Shown piece after piece: positions 29,979 to 40,611 of a stretch of 64,000 bases of DNA. The notes beneath the pieces were generated by a model, which was not told the DNA's origin, searched no databases, and was given only the letters and a program-made list of their open reading frames with translations. The position numbers and the translations under genes were made by a program. The DNA is taken from assembly GCA_946811185.2 (NCBI GenBank), contig OX328103.1, positions 27,820,172 to 27,884,171 of the forward strand. The letters run 5' to 3'. Within the stretch, counting starts at the first letter, position 1; each line of letters begins with the position of its first letter. This DNA comes from Hippopus hippopus (Eukaryota; Mollusca; Bivalvia; Cardiida; Cardiidae).

Positions 29979-30209
29979 CAGCTATGCTTTGTGAAAAAGG
30001 GGCTTAGTGCATCTGCAAAAAGTATCGACATAGGCCAGCTAGTGCAGTCCGAGTAGGCTGAACCGAGTCGAAACTTTTGTGCTATTGGTAAATTCCGTGC
30101 ATGTCGAAGGACTAGTCTTCCTGATTCAGTCGGTTGTTGGACAAAATAGACGTAATGGATCCATAATCGTTACAATGACTTGCTTAGTTTTTGCCAAAGC
30201 GCCGTTCAT
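29979..30209 (+). mobile_element. MITE-C, diverged
   Basis: CAGCTATGCTTTGTGAAAAA, TATCGACATAGGCCAGC, GATTCAGTCGGTTGTTGG, with an internal deletion before CCAAAGCGCCGTTCA. Confidence 0.72.
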
Positions 30210-30229
30210 TTATTTAGCGATAATGAAAC

Positions 30230-30420
30230 AAAGGTTCACTTTGGCTTTGTAATGTAAAAGAAATCTTGAATTCGATTCTCACTTGCACCGCTCGTCCTGT
30301 TGGAGTGCCTTCTGGCAAGGCACTGCAGGTCCCCAGCCTGGTGAAATTCAGGAAAGACACGCCTAAGTTAGCTATAGCCATGACATGACTGATAAACTGT
30401 AGAACGGAGTATAAAACCAA
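30230..30420 (+). mobile_element. SINE-T, diverged
   Basis: B-box-like TGAATTCGATTCTCAC, GGCAAGGCACTGCAGGTCCC, CATGACATGACTGATAAACTG. The A-box area is eroded. Confidence 0.6.
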
Positions 30421-30464
30421 ATTTTCACAAAAAAAAAAAACCCAAACAAAGAAACGAATTAACG

Positions 30465-30518
30465 AACGAACGAACGAACAAACGAACGAATGCACAAACA
30501 AATAAACAAACAAACAAA
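30465..30518. repeat. (AACG)n/(AACA)n microsatellite
   Basis: AACGAACGAACGAACAAACG then AACAAACAAACAAAC, downstream of a SINE-T tail. Confidence 0.9.
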
Positions 30519-30577
30519 ATATGTTGGTGAAGGTTCAAAATTGCGATTCCTGCATCATAGGCATCTGGTTATTTCGT

Positions 30578-30791
30578 TTAAACCATTATCCTGCTAAACA
30601 AGTTAAATAAAACTTTCAAGTCGATATTAAACACCTCAAATAATGTTATTTGAAACTTGTGCATTGGAGAAAAATATCTCCGTATCGGACAGTGTAGATC
30701 CAAGATCAGACTGCACGTTCTGTGCAGTCTGATCTTGATCTACACTGTCCGCAAAAGGTCAGTGAGTCGCGCTTAGCAGCCTAAGGGTTAA
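30578..30791 (+). mobile_element. MITE-A, full length, well preserved
   Basis: TTAAACCATTATCCTGCTAA start, AAATATCTCCGTATCGGACAG, perfect hairpin at 30694-30742, and CGCGCTTAGCAGCCTAAGGG then TTAA. Good reference copy for the family. Confidence 0.93.
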
Positions 30792-30929
30792 TATTGGAAT
30801 TAACGAAGGAACGCAGTTTTCATTGTACTTCGATGGCGTAGGTCATATTGGGGGAGGAGGTGGTATACCATGCTGAACAACACTGCTCTGGTCAAAGGAG
30901 TTTTCACATTATTATTGACCCATAGAATT

Positions 30930-31108
30930 AATTTTGTGTAACAAGCGACAGAAACATGAGGTAGGCCTACACTGGTCCTTTGACATGCAGAAAAATTACC
31001 ATAAGCAAAAAGTTTCGATCCAGGTCAGCCTGCACGGAATGGGCAGGCAGACCTGAATCGAAACTCTTTGCAGATGCATTAGGTCCTCTTTTCACAAAGC
31101 ATATCAAT
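30930..31108 (-). mobile_element. MITE-C, truncated
   Basis: ATTTTGTGTAACAAGCGACAG, AAGTTTCGATCCAGGTCAGC, CTGCACGGAATGGGCAGGC (palindrome), end TTTTCACAAAGCATATC. The outer left end is missing. Confidence 0.78.
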
Positions 31109-32312
31109 TGGATTCTGAGAAGAGAGTATCTAGTATGTAACCTGTCTGCGTGCATTATAATTTAAAGCTTCCTCTAATTTTTTTTTTTCAATGAAAAGCT
31201 TTTTAAAACTATTATGCATCCATAGCAGCGGCATTACTGCGATCTCTCGATGGCAAAGAACATGTCTAATCGCCGAAAACTGCCGAAGATTTCCGATCGA
31301 ATTCATTTCACTTCGTTTTAGAGGACGTTGACTTACCTAGATATAATGGCCTTGAATCGAGTTATAATTTCGTCAAGTTGTTTAACCCGTTTCAGGAATA
31401 TGCCCTCTGCATTATATTACTTAGTGTATCCACCTATGACCTGGAAGTTATTGGAAAACCTCAGAATATTTAGATAAGAAACCACTGAGTTTGTTTTTGG
31501 AGGTCTTTTTTATGTCGAAGATTTGAATTTCCGGTTCAGTTCGGGACGAACCCCGTGAAAAGGGGTGAAATTTACATACAACAAGTTGGCTTCTTTACAA
31601 AAGAAGCCAGGAGAGGTCAGCATCAATGTTTTCAAATAGATTATTAGCTTTTAATTTCATTATATTTTGGTACATGTAAACAAACAAGTAAAAAAGCCGC
31701 CGCATAGAAACCTCTTATGCTTTACATGACGGTCATTTGACCTTCTTTCCGCTTTTTCAAGTCGCATGATCTTGTCCAGCGGTCTCCTTTCTCTTTTTTA
31801 ACGAAATTCTTCTTATTTATTCTTCTGCTTAGATTTATTTGCTTAATGAAAATTTTCAATTATTTGAGAGGTCATAATATATGCAACCTTGGCAAATTAA
31901 TATAACAAATCTTTTCTGAAATTCGTCATATAAAAATAAACCACGTCTATTTCCTGTTTCGGTTTTTTGATTTCGCTTTATTTACAAAACCATGACGAAA
32001 CAGACTGTGTATCAGAACAATTTCGCAAGAAAAATGGATTTAGACAGCAAATTCTGTGGCAGTCTGCCTTTTAAACTCACCACTATTGGAGAGGTCATCA
32101 GACCTCTCCAATGATGACGTTTCGAAATTAACAGTAATGTGTCTATTCGGGTATACAAGAACAAGCACGAGAGTGATAAAAGACTGACATCTTGCAGAGC
32201 TATAAACCATCTACAGTCCTGCCTAGGTGCAAGATGACGATTTCTGTTCCTTAGCGGAATATTTCTTTGAGCGCGGAATTGATAACACGAACCCTTTCGA
32301 CGGTTCAAACCC
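31109..32312. other. No recognised gene; two short hairpins
   Basis: About 1.2 kb without a recognised family. Hairpins GGCTTCTTT-ACA-AAAGAAGCC (31588-31608) and ATTGGAGAGGTC-ATCA-GACCTCTCCAAT (32085-32112) are clear. No coding frame I can support. Confidence 0.45.
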
Positions 32313-32605
32313 CATTGTCTGCTCATGTCATATTCTTCGAAGATTCCACCTGTCTGCTATGACGCATTACCCATCCCATATACTTGGAAAAGGTAGGGCT
32401 TATACCGAAGCTATTACCCAAGCCTGTAGGGGCTGTTTGAATAAATAGCCGGTGCATAGGTTACATGCTCATAGCTGAATGAATCGCACCAGGTAGCGTT
32501 TTCAAAGTAACGGTCGTCGTTTTGAAAAGGAGTCCGGTTCTGTACCCAGAATGCCCAAATTAGATAGATGTGTATTTGTAGAATGTCATCTAGCGGGAGA
32601 TAATG
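32313..32605 (+). mobile_element. Element X copy 1 (internal deletion)
   Basis: CATTGTCTGCTCATGTCATA to TAGCGGGAGATAATG, flanked by GTTCAAACCC (32303-32312) and GCTCAAACCC (32606-32615): a 10-bp target duplication with one mismatch. About 40 bp shorter than the other copies owing to loss of the segment after AGGTAGCGTTTT. Confidence 0.88.
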
Positions 32606-32693
32606 GCTCAAACCCAAGACGATTTTATACCCTATCCATCCTATATGCAAACTAAACAAGCGTACTGTATATATCCGATGAGCTAACCACATA

Positions 32694-32741
32694 TTATTCT
32701 GTGCATTCAGATCTTGATCTATACCGTTCACAAAACCCATG
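32694..32741 (+). mobile_element. MITE-A right hairpin arm only
   Basis: TCTGTGCATTCAGATCTTGA, TATACCGTTCACAAAACC; no left arm. Confidence 0.55.
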
Positions 32742-32796
32742 TTTCTGTCTACGGAGCTGAAGGGGATCATCTAATCGACGGTTATTATGGTGGCTC

Positions 32797-32870
32797 TTGC
32801 GGACAATGTAAATGTAAATCAGTGGACAGAACATTCAGTCTATTTCTGGATCAACACTGTTCGATAGTTT
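32797..32870 (-). mobile_element. MITE-A core, degraded
   Basis: TTGCGGACAATGTAAATG, AACATTCAGTCTATTTCTGG, CAACACTGTTCGATAG. Confidence 0.5.
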
Positions 32871-32956
32871 TAGTTTATACATGCACCTTGACTTAAAACG
32901 AAACGAACAACACTGACTTAGCTTCTTGCCTTCTGATTGAAAACGTTCATTTACTT

Positions 32957-33203
32957 TGAGCCATGCTCTGGCAAAAAAAGGGGCTTCAATCCATCTCCCT
33001 GACCCATTATACTAAGAAAGTGATCACATGATCGTAGTTCCTTAAAATCCATTTTGTCTAACAACTACTGAATCCTGAGGTAGCAATTTTCTTAGACATG
33101 CAGAAAAATACCAACCACAAAATGTATGTCGCGGACTGCGCGAGCTGACCTGGGTCGATCCTTTTTGAAGATGCATTAGACTCCCTTTTCACAGAGCATA
33201 ACT
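32957..33203 (-). mobile_element. MITE-C, full length, diverged
   Basis: TGAGCCATGCTCTGGCAAAA start, AATCCATTTTGTCTAACAAC, ATGTCGCGGACTGCGCGAGC core, TTTTCACAGAGCATAAC end. Confidence 0.82.
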
Positions 33204-33267
33204 AATTTATAAAGCAATCCGAGCGTTACATCGTAAAGGCGCATTTGAGACTGGAAATGTGAGAGCG

Positions 33268-33665
33268 GAGTGATTAGAAATGAATCGGCTGACTTCAAGG
33301 GTTACAACTTATTTCATTATGGTACCTAAGAAGCTGTCTTATCTTCTCGGATTTTCACTGTCTGATTGTTTTCCCCGATCTTCTGTTCAAAACAGCCTTG
33401 AAATTGTGTCATGTCTTATATTTTTTATGACCGACTTAAATGTTCTTTTCATGAGCTTATAGTGTGCACTGGAGACTCAAAAAGGGATTGTAGGGGAGGG
33501 GGGGTTTGATAAATTAGAAATGAATTTACTGATTTCAAGGGTATCTTATCTTCGATTATTACAATCCAGTTTTTTCTTTCAATTGGCCGAAACAGCTTTC
33601 AAAATCATGTACTGTACTTTTTTTTCCTTCCTGAAAAAGTTCATCTCATGTTCTTTCGCTTCTAT
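33268..33665 (+). repeat. Diverged tandem duplication, period about 240 bp
   Basis: GATTAGAAATGAATCGGCTG with GACTTCAAGGG (33271) recurs as AATTAGAAATGAATTTACTG with GATTTCAAGGG (33511). ACAGCCTTGAAATTGTGTCATG recurs as ACAGCTTTCAAAATCATGTACT. No function recognised. Confidence 0.55.
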
Positions 33666-33711
33666 GATTAACTCCTAAAGCACCTTTCACAACTGCAGTT
33701 ACCTTTACAGC

Positions 33712-33797
33712 CAGAGTAGGTCCAGATCAGACTGCACAATACGTACAGTTTGATCTTGTGCAGTCTAATGTTTGATCAAAACTGTCTGCTTAATGAG
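33712..33797 (-). mobile_element. MITE-A core with duplicated arm
   Basis: GGTCCAGATCAGACTGCACAA, GTACAGTTTGATCTTGTGCAG and TCTAATGTTTGATC: the right arm occurs one and a half times. Confidence 0.6.
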
Positions 33798-34107
33798 GCA
33801 TTCTGGAAAAAAAAGCAAACCTGAAATTGTATATAGCCAGGTCTTATTTATAGCTTGAAAATATCTGCTATGTTTATTCGCCCCTCTTGCGGTTCATTAC
33901 CTGTGAAACCGTTCCCAAGAAGTAAACTTTTCAATGTTCAATAGTGTACTTATTTCTTTTATCATTTTCGTTTACGTTATTCTTCATGACTCCAATGTAT
34001 AAACCGTTCCATTGCCATAGCAACGCTTTATGCTGGAATACAAATACTCCCATCTTATTGTTATGCTGATCTATGTACTCATAAATAGGAGATGATAACT
34101 CCCAGAC

Positions 34108-34338
34108 ATAACGCTTTACCAGACGACAAAATTTATCACATTTCCAATTTGAAAGCATTTGCAGACGACAAGTGAAATGGGGTTTAAATGGTAGGATATA
34201 TTTCTAAAAGGGTAAAACGAAACATCGTGGGAATGGGAGAAAATGCTGGTTACCAGTATTTTCTCCCTTTTCCACAATGTTTTCAAAAGTATTTTTTCTC
34301 AGGATTCCTAAAACACGGGATTGTGTGGTTAAGAAATG
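34108..34338 (+). mobile_element. MITE-B, full length
   Basis: ATAACGCTTTACCAGACGAC start, CATTTGCAGACGACAAGTG, hairpin GAGAAAATGCTGGTTACC / AGTATTTTCTC, CACGGGATTGTGTGGTTAAG end. Confidence 0.85.
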
Positions 34339-34439
34339 ATAGTGGCCAGTCTGCTTTTCTTTCTAGAGTCACCTTTCTAAATCAAGGCGCGAGACACGCG
34401 TATCAACCAGTCAAAAGGCTTTTTTTTTTTTTCGGAAAG

Positions 34440-34580
34440 AAGGTCTTGCGCGACTAGGTGAATAAGTTATAGGGTTCGATTTCTTGAGACATCGGGTTTA
34501 GGTTTTCATCCAAGCGCTGTGTTTTACCTGGCAGTGTCCTTGGTCAAGACACTCCTAAACCCGAGCCCTGAACTAGAAAA
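34440..34580 (+). mobile_element. SINE-T fragment
   Basis: TTATAGGGTTCGATTTCTTG is B-box-like, followed by GTGTCCTTGGTCAAGACAC and CCGAGCCCTGAACTAG. Confidence 0.5.
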
Positions 34581-34818
34581 TTACACCTCAAAAGTAGTGT
34601 TTTTTTTTTGCTTTTCAACTTCAAACACAACTGCCATGGAGAAATATATGAAAAAGGCCATTCCGGTTGATGGATCATGTCCTTTATGTAGTCACTGGTC
34701 CCCAAGGAATAACAAACTTGCACCCAGTTTCCACAGAAATAATCAAATCAAGACCAGACATGTCCTTCTATTTTCTGTGATAAAACAGAGCAGCATAAGT
34801 GCTTGTCAAATTTTCAAA

Positions 34819-34846
34819 CGGGACTACTTTTGATACTACGACCAGG
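34819..34846 (+). repeat. Shared flank of the 30-bp minisatellite
   Basis: CGGGACTACTTTTGATACTAC and ACCAGGAAGC match 42110-42141 (GGGACTACTTTCGACTACTA, CCGGAAGC). The array starts at its right edge. Confidence 0.6.
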
Positions 34847-35114
34847 AAGCAGTTTGCAGTGGTGCAACACCGTAAGAAGTAGTTTGCAGTGGTGCCACAT
34901 CATCAGAATCAGTTTGCAGTGTTGCAACGCCATATTAAGCAGTTTGTAGTGGTGCAACACCATAAAAAGCAGTTTGCAGTGGTGCAACATCATCAGAAGC
35001 AGTTTGCAATGGTGCCACACCATTGGAAGCAGTTTGCAGTGGTGCCACACCATTAGAACAGTTTGCAGTGGTGCCACACCATCAGAAGCAGTTTGCAGTG
35101 GTGCCTCACCATTA
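34847..35114. repeat. 30-bp minisatellite, nine units
   Basis: Consensus AAGCAGTTTGCAGTGGTGCA plus ACACCATCAG; eight units near 30 bp and one of 29. Because 30 is divisible by three, the minus strand carries a 10-residue periodic frame (MVWHHCKLLP-like, 34814-35128). I treat this as a by-product, not a gene. Confidence 0.92.
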
Positions 35115-35305
35115 GAAGGAAATATCACAAAGCATTAATTTATGTGTTTCAGGGGGTAACAAAATAGTGTAACCTTTAAATTTAAGAGCAAAAGAATAAA
35201 ATGATTTTTTTTCAGTCAGGAAAAAAGACCAAAACATCACTCTATTTCTAGTGTTTCCTTTTTTTTTTTTGTCAGAAATTTTTACAATAGCGGAAATTGT
35301 TGAAG
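35115..35305. other. No recognised feature
   Basis: AT-rich sequence with a T-run near 35261-35270. Confidence 0.35.
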
Positions 35306-35355
35306 CGGGATCAGACCACATAATCTTGATATAAACTGTCCGCAAACAGGCCATG
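35306..35355 (+). mobile_element. MITE-A core with deleted centre
   Basis: GCGGGATCAGACCACATAATC, TTGATATAAACTGTCCGCAA. Confidence 0.5.
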
Positions 35356-35437
35356 ATCTACATTGTTTACAGGAAAGACAATTCTAGTTCTTAAATGTAA
35401 ACCTAACTATCTGATTGGCTAGTCAGAGTCTAAATCT

Positions 35438-35662
35438 GTACAAAACAACAAAATGTTAGATTTGTCAAAATTAAAATCATTTGAAGGCGTCAGAATAAGA
35501 TAGCTTAAAGATGGCTGAAATAATAAGAGTCGTATTGAAAGGCTAGAAAACACTGTGGAAAAAAGGAGAAAATGCTGGTTACCAGCATTTTCTCCCTTTT
35601 ACCCAGATGTTTTTCCACAGGGTCGAAAAGAAATACGGGGTTTTTTGGTTAGGGTTTAAAAA
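35438..35662 (+). mobile_element. MITE-B, near full length
   Basis: GTACAAAACAACAAAATGTTAG start, AAGGCTAGAAAACACTGTGG, perfect hairpin GAGAAAATGCTGGTTACC, GGTTTTTTGGTTAGGGTTTAA end. Confidence 0.82.
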
Positions 35663-35948
35663 CAAATTCTCATCAAACGTGTACAAGTTCAAAATGTATT
35701 ATAATGCAGAGCATCGTTACAACATTGCTTGGGACTCACTGGCGGCTTGTTAACATACCTTTTCGGTGCATTTCGTTAAAACCTCATAAACCTCACCAAC
35801 ACGTGCAAGCCTTCCGTAAAAAAATAAGCCATAACATGCACGAAGCAAAACAATTTATTTTCTCTACAAATTCAGTATTAATCACATAAATGATGAAACA
35901 GCTTGCCTTGCAATGGTATCGTTGAATACTTGTTTCACTTCAGGTGCA

Positions 35949-36064
35949 CTTTCTTTCTTTCTTTCTTTCTTTAAAAGCAACATTGAAGGTTGTGATACAG
36001 GGCTTGCGAGTTTGAATCCCGCCTAACCTTGTCTATATTTCCCTTCTGTCAACCATCTCGTAGA

Positions 36065-36093
<29 letters not shown>
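35949..36093. repeat. (TTTC)n, tRNA-like segment and (TGTC)n
   Basis: TTTC repeats at 35949-35972, a B-box-like GCGAGTTTGAATCCCGCC near 36005, and (TGTC)n at 36066-36093. Possibly a SINE remnant between two microsatellites. Confidence 0.6.
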
Positions 36094-36096
<3 letters not shown>

Positions 36097-36182
36097 GTTG
36101 CTGTGTGTTGCTCTTCCTTCTGTATCTCCCAGTGTTCTTTCTATCCTATATTACTTTAGAAAATAAAGAAATCACACATTTA

Positions 36183-36391
36183 AAAAGGGATAGCTTGTCC
36201 CAAAACGACCGTCGATAAGAAGGCTTTTGAACACATTATGGGAAAGGAAGAAAATGCTGGTCATCAGCATTTTCTTTTTTTCTAAGAATCTTTTCTTCTC
36301 TTGAAAAGAAAAATTGCATCATTTTAGCTACATTCATTTTGTCGTCTGCAAATACTTCCAATTTGGGCGAGTCTTACATCTTGTAAAGAGT
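36183..36391 (-). mobile_element. MITE-B, full length
   Basis: AGGGATAGCTTGTCCCAAAAC start, hairpin GAAAATGCTGGTCATCAGCA, TTTGTCGTCTGCAAATACTT, CTTGTAAAGAGTTAAG end. Confidence 0.8.
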
Positions 36392-37175
36392 TAAGCGCCC
36401 TCTTAATGATTCTGTCACGAGCATGATGAAGTTATTTAACATCCAATATTTCAATCTGCTCCAATATGTCACAAGCAATATTCTATTATAAGGATACAAG
36501 TCTCGCGAGAGTCCGCTGATTAGAAAGTCTGAACTCGTGGTAAATCTCGCGAGAGTTACTTTTTTTCATACCAATTTTGATTGGATGCTGCAGTAATTAG
36601 AATTTTGACCTTTCACTCGTGCTTTTTTTTACATCGTTGGTCTGGATATTTATATTTGTAAAGTGGTTTTCCATGGTAATTGCGTTTTGTAGAAAACATC
36701 CTAATTTAATTTTGTAGAAAGCAATTGAACTTGTAATCTATTTAGGCATTTATCTCGTTAAACGGGTACTCCCTTTCTTTAATTACCATTTAAGTTTCAA
36801 GCATTTGTTTAATGTTTGAAATTAAAAACATGCGTTGTACTAAGCCCTTTTCAAGAACATAGGAAAAAGAAAATACATGTTTGTGTCAGTCGGTTTGGGT
36901 ACCCATTACATGATTTTTGTTCTGCACTGCATAGCTTCATTATAACATTTACTGAATGATAAAGCAACTGAAATCATCAGTGCCTTTGAAAAGATTTTGT
37001 TAAAAGATAAATTGCTCGTAAAGATCGCTTTATCTTTTTGCTACATTGTCTTCACATGCATTCATGCATCAAACCTTTATTGATGCTGATTATCAATTAT
37101 TTACAAGGGTAAAAGTCGTCTGCTACATTTTTGCTAGGAGGTTATGAGTTCAATTGTCTGGGTAATCATTGACTC
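36392..37175. other. No recognised repeat; possible regulatory motif pair
   Basis: Apart from the two TCTCGCGAGA palindromes (separate entry), nothing recognised. AT-rich, no coding frame. Confidence 0.45.
36501..36554. promoter_or_regulatory. Two TCTCGCGAGA palindromes, 44 bp apart
   Basis: TCTCGCGAGA at 36501-36510 and again at 36545-36554. This 10-mer is a known CpG promoter motif in vertebrates; its role in this organism is inference. CpG-rich decamers are conspicuous in this AT-rich setting. Confidence 0.4.
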
Positions 37176-37290
37176 TTAGGCTACGAAGGCAAACTAAGTG
37201 TTCTTCTTGTGGACAATGTAGATCAAGATCAGACTGCTCAAATCGTTCTTTTTTATCTGGGAACTACCCTGGCTAATAAGTTAAGTTTTT
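37176..37290 (-). mobile_element. MITE-A, left half
   Basis: CTTAGGCTACGAAGGCAAAC, TTGTGGACAATGTAGATCAAG, GATCAGACTGCTCAAATCG; the second arm is replaced by unrelated sequence. Confidence 0.65.
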
Positions 37291-37329
37291 TTTTCAACCT
37301 TTTTCGTCAAAGACTCACGTGATTTCAAT

Positions 37330-37520
37330 GACTGACTTCTCTCTTTGTGTTCAGAACGTAACCTGCTGCATTTACGACTAAATACGAAGCTATACGGGAT
37401 AACCTGTTCGGAGTGGTTCGGAGTACTGTTAAAAAAAATTCCAGGAAAGCGTGGACAGGTGCACTGACTGCCATGATGGATCTGAGATTAAGCACAATGA
37501 TGTTCAGCCCCATACAAATA
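37330..37520 (+). mobile_element. SINE-G body
   Basis: GGTTCGGAGTACTGTTAAAA, TTCCAGGAAAGCGTGGACAG, GTGCACTGACTGCC match SINE-G at 63280-63560. Tail after AGCACAATGATGTTCAG. Confidence 0.6.
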
Positions 37521-38326
37521 AGCAATTTTAGGGGGGTTGGATAAGTCACGTATCAATGAACTACCTGCTAAATGATCGTATTATTTTCTCACAAAAGTCG
37601 AAATTCCCAAGCGGCTTTATGAGAAGGTCTAAATGATCATGGAATGGGAAATATCAATGGAGAAATCGATGAATTAGCTCGTAAAATAACAAAAAATGGG
37701 ATGGATCTTTATGGTGTAGATATTACATTCATATTTATTATCAACCGTATCCGATTTAGGACGTATAGACTTCCCTTCTATAAGGAGGGGGGGGGGGGGC
37801 TGGAAGATATTGCGTTAGATCTGGCATGAGTTGGCATTTGAGATAAATTTTTTAATGAACAGATCTAAAAAAAAAACAACAACATTTTTTGTGTTGAGGA
37901 GTTTAATAAAATTTTACGTCAAAAGCCAAAATTTTTCAGATTATTTTCATCACATAACTGTATCTCAAGAATGATAATTAATGATGTGTTAACACATAGG
38001 TCTGCATGTTCACGTGTATCGAAATTTACATGAAAACCTATTTGCTTCGTTGACAGGTGAGTACATCATATAGTTCCAAAGAAACTTACATACAATGATT
38101 TTGTTTTGAATCTAAAGATGATAAAATTCGCAGTTTTGTCACTATCATCAATTATGAATAAATTTGCGAAAGAAATCTGGGTTAGCTGTGTCCCAGAAAT
38201 GAAGGGTAAGATTACAAAATTTTGACCAAAATGATACTATTTGCTTGCCTCAAACGTGTGTAAGATAAGAAAATTCTAAATGCTCGTATTGCGCTGAAAT
38301 AAAGGTAGATATATGACAAATTTATA
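37521..38326. other. No recognised feature; G-run
   Basis: AT-rich. A G-run of 12 sits at about 37787-37799. Short open frame 37644-37829 has no recognisable product. Confidence 0.4.
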
Positions 38327-38590
38327 TGAGCCATTCTCTGTGAAAAGGGGGCTTAATGCATCTGCGAAAAGTTTCGACCCAGGTCAACCTGCGCAGTCCG
38401 TGCAGGCTGACCTGGGCCGAAACTTTTCGCTATTGGTCATTTTTTCTGTATGTCCAAGGCCAAGTCTACCTCATGATTAAGTCACTTGTTAAAAAAAGTG
38501 GCTGCTATGGATCCATAAGTATGTGATGGCTTGATTGGTATCATGCATCACGGATATACATTAAGCCCCCTTTTGCCAGAGCACGGCTCA
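38327..38590 (+). mobile_element. MITE-C, full length, 264 bp
   Basis: TGAGCCATTCTCTGTGAAAA ... TGCCAGAGCACGGCTCA with TA on both flanks. Core CAACCTGCGCAGTCCGTGCA. Confidence 0.92.
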
Positions 38591-38698
38591 TATTCTTACC
38601 AAACATATCGGATTTGGCATGCGTAGGCTTCCTTTCCTGACGGGGGAACAGAGAAAAGATTTGATTACGATACTCACACCGCCAGTCGTAGACTCGTA

Positions 38699-38765
38699 AC
38701 GATTTTTTTTCCTCTTTTTCCAACAATATTTTCATAAGTTGTCTACTTTATGGCGAAAATAGAAA
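38699..38765 (+). mobile_element. MITE-B fragment
   Basis: TTTCCTCTTTTTCCAACAAT, ATTTTCATAAGTTGTCTAC: right arm only. Confidence 0.45.
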
Positions 38766-38956
38766 CTTGCTGAGTGTTCCAAAGTTTTAAAAGTGTATGG
38801 CGACAAAAAATATCTGAAGTGTGAAACCACAGCGGAATGTTCCTGAATCGTAATGGTAGAAATTTGAAAATTTAATTCGTGGTATTTCTGCTGCACTGTT
38901 TAATCGGAAAGGAGAGAACGATATATGCACAAGGCTTTTTTCATCATTTGTTTATG

Positions 38957-39170
38957 TTTAACTCTTTACCGAACAACAAAGTTTTAGACCTGTCCAAATT
39001 GAAAGCATTTACAGACAACAAAATAAATGCGACACAAAAATTGAATTTTGATTTGGGAAGGGTAGAAAACATTTTGGGAAAAGAAGAAAATGCTGGTTAC
39101 CAAAATGCTGTTTTCAAAATGGTTCTTTCTCAGTGTCGTTAAAACTCGGGATTGTGTGGGAAAGGGTTAA
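38957..39170 (+). mobile_element. MITE-B, full length, second arm lost
   Basis: TTAACTCTTTACCGAACAAC ... GTGTGGGAAAGGGTTAA with TTAA at both ends. The hairpin is reduced to GAAAATGCTGGTTACC and a deletion removes most of the other arm. Confidence 0.85.
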
Positions 39171-39290
39171 ATGCCTTTGCTGACTTTATGATTATGTTTT
39201 TGAATTTCGAAATTAGTTGATGCCCTGGTCAACTGGATAAGTTGATAAATTCAGAATAAGAGAGTCAAAGAGATTGTCAGAGAGAAAGGG

Positions 39291-39293
<3 letters not shown>

Positions 39294-39369
<76 letters not shown>
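39294..39369. repeat. (GA)n microsatellite, about 38 units
   Basis: Pure AG repeat over about 76 bp. The 34 bp before it match an inverted segment at 26699-26732. Confidence 0.97.
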
Positions 39370-39372
<3 letters not shown>

Positions 39373-39741
39373 TAAAAATTAAACATCATGATAAAATAAA
39401 GTTAAAAGAAAAACTGTACTTTAAAAATACGAACAAGACTTAAGCAACCATCTCCCGTTGTCATGACAACCTAATCCATATTGCCAACACCAGCTGATAT
39501 CGATTCAGGCGACGTTTTCAGACAAGGCAGTCACATATTGCCTGTAAAAATTATTTGTTTACTCACCATAAAAGTCGCTGTCAAGCAGTTAAAACCTTCG
39601 TCGCCCTCAACGGAGACAATAAAGCTGAAATATGTAATTTTTGTCGAAAGTCCAAGATCGGCTTTCACGGCTGCACAGGATAATCTTCATCAATAATTTT
39701 CGGAAAGGAAAGTAACAGTACTGAAACGCAATGTTATTGGC
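39370..39741. other. No recognised feature
   Basis: No repeat family seen. Open frame 39481-39696 (71 codons) lacks a recognisable product. Confidence 0.4.
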
Positions 39742-39976
39742 TTACTCTTTACCAAACCACAAAACAACAAAATTTCACACTCATACAAATTGAAAGCGTA
39801 TCCAGACGATAAGGTATTTGTTGTTCAAACGATTTGATTTGTGTTTATAGGTAAGAAAACATTGTGAGAAAAGGAGAAAATGCTGGTTATCAGCATTTTC
39901 TTCTTTTCCACAATGTTTTCTATAGTATTCTGCCTCAAGATCGTTAAAACACGGGAATGTTCGGTAAAGGGTAAAC
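39742..39976 (+). mobile_element. MITE-B, full length
   Basis: TTACTCTTTACCAAACCACA start, GCGTATCCAGACGATAAGG, hairpin GAGAAAATGCTGGTTATC / AGCATTTTCTTC, TTCGGTAAAGGGTAAAC end. Confidence 0.83.
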
Positions 39977-40043
39977 CTCTTGTACCGAAGAATTGGTTAC
40001 AGATGTACTACATACTTATCATAGAATTTTAGCCCAAACTCCC

Positions 40044-40107
40044 AGTGGCATAAATTTAAGATCAGACTGCACTGACCGCAGTCTGACCTTAGATTTAGAT
40101 TGTCATT
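40044..40107. mobile_element. MITE-A core
   Basis: TAAATTTAAGATCAGACTGCAC and GCAGTCTGACCTTAGATTTA: the arms differ from consensus but still pair. Confidence 0.65.
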
Positions 40108-40139
40108 CATGGAAGGATACTTTGTACCAAATATCTCGT

Positions 40140-40197
40140 AATGGTATAAATCAAGATCAAACTGCACAGAGCGTGCACACCGATCTTGCATAAAGGC
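40140..40197. mobile_element. MITE-A core
   Basis: TATAAATCAAGATCAAACTGC, GAGCGTGCACACCGATCTTG. Only 33 bp after the preceding core. Confidence 0.6.
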
Positions 40198-40611
40198 AAT
40201 ATCTTATTTCTATGATCGACGTCGTTTACAACCGGTTTTAAACGGGTGGGCAAATTCACCGGGCCGTGCTTTATCACCGGGTCGGACCTGATTTTATAGA
40301 ATTTTCCATTACTTTTCAATAAAAAATGTAATTTATTATTTCATTTAAATACTTATATAAGACAGAAATAATTGAAATTATAATGGCTTATAACAACAGA
40401 ATCATTGGGACTGGACCCCCAAAAAAATTTAAGCTTCAAGCAGAAAATAATGGAAAAAAAAAACGTACAAAAAAACCTGAAGTCTCCACCGCACTTTTAT
40501 AGTAGTAGGGTGCACTGTCGTGCACCCTATTTAAGTCATTCAGAAAAAAAAAAAATATGCTTGAAACCGGCTGTAAGCGACATTGGGCATAAAAAATTAT
40601 AGAATCATGTT

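Noticed and set aside
31588..31608. Hairpin resembling an intrinsic terminator
   Set aside because: The window is eukaryotic in character and no gene ends nearby.
34814..35128. 104-codon minus-strand frame with a 10-residue repeat
   Set aside because: A 30-bp minisatellite whose period is a multiple of three keeps a frame open automatically; no independent support for coding.
37787..37799. G-runs as telomere-like or functional quadruplex sites (also 2151 and 43397)
   Set aside because: Simple homopolymer runs without (TTAGGG)n; noted only as possible quadruplex-forming tracts.
39294..39369. CRISPR-like regular repetition in repeat arrays (also 20134 and 34847)
   Set aside because: The repeats are contiguous tandem units without unique spacers, in eukaryotic-type DNA.
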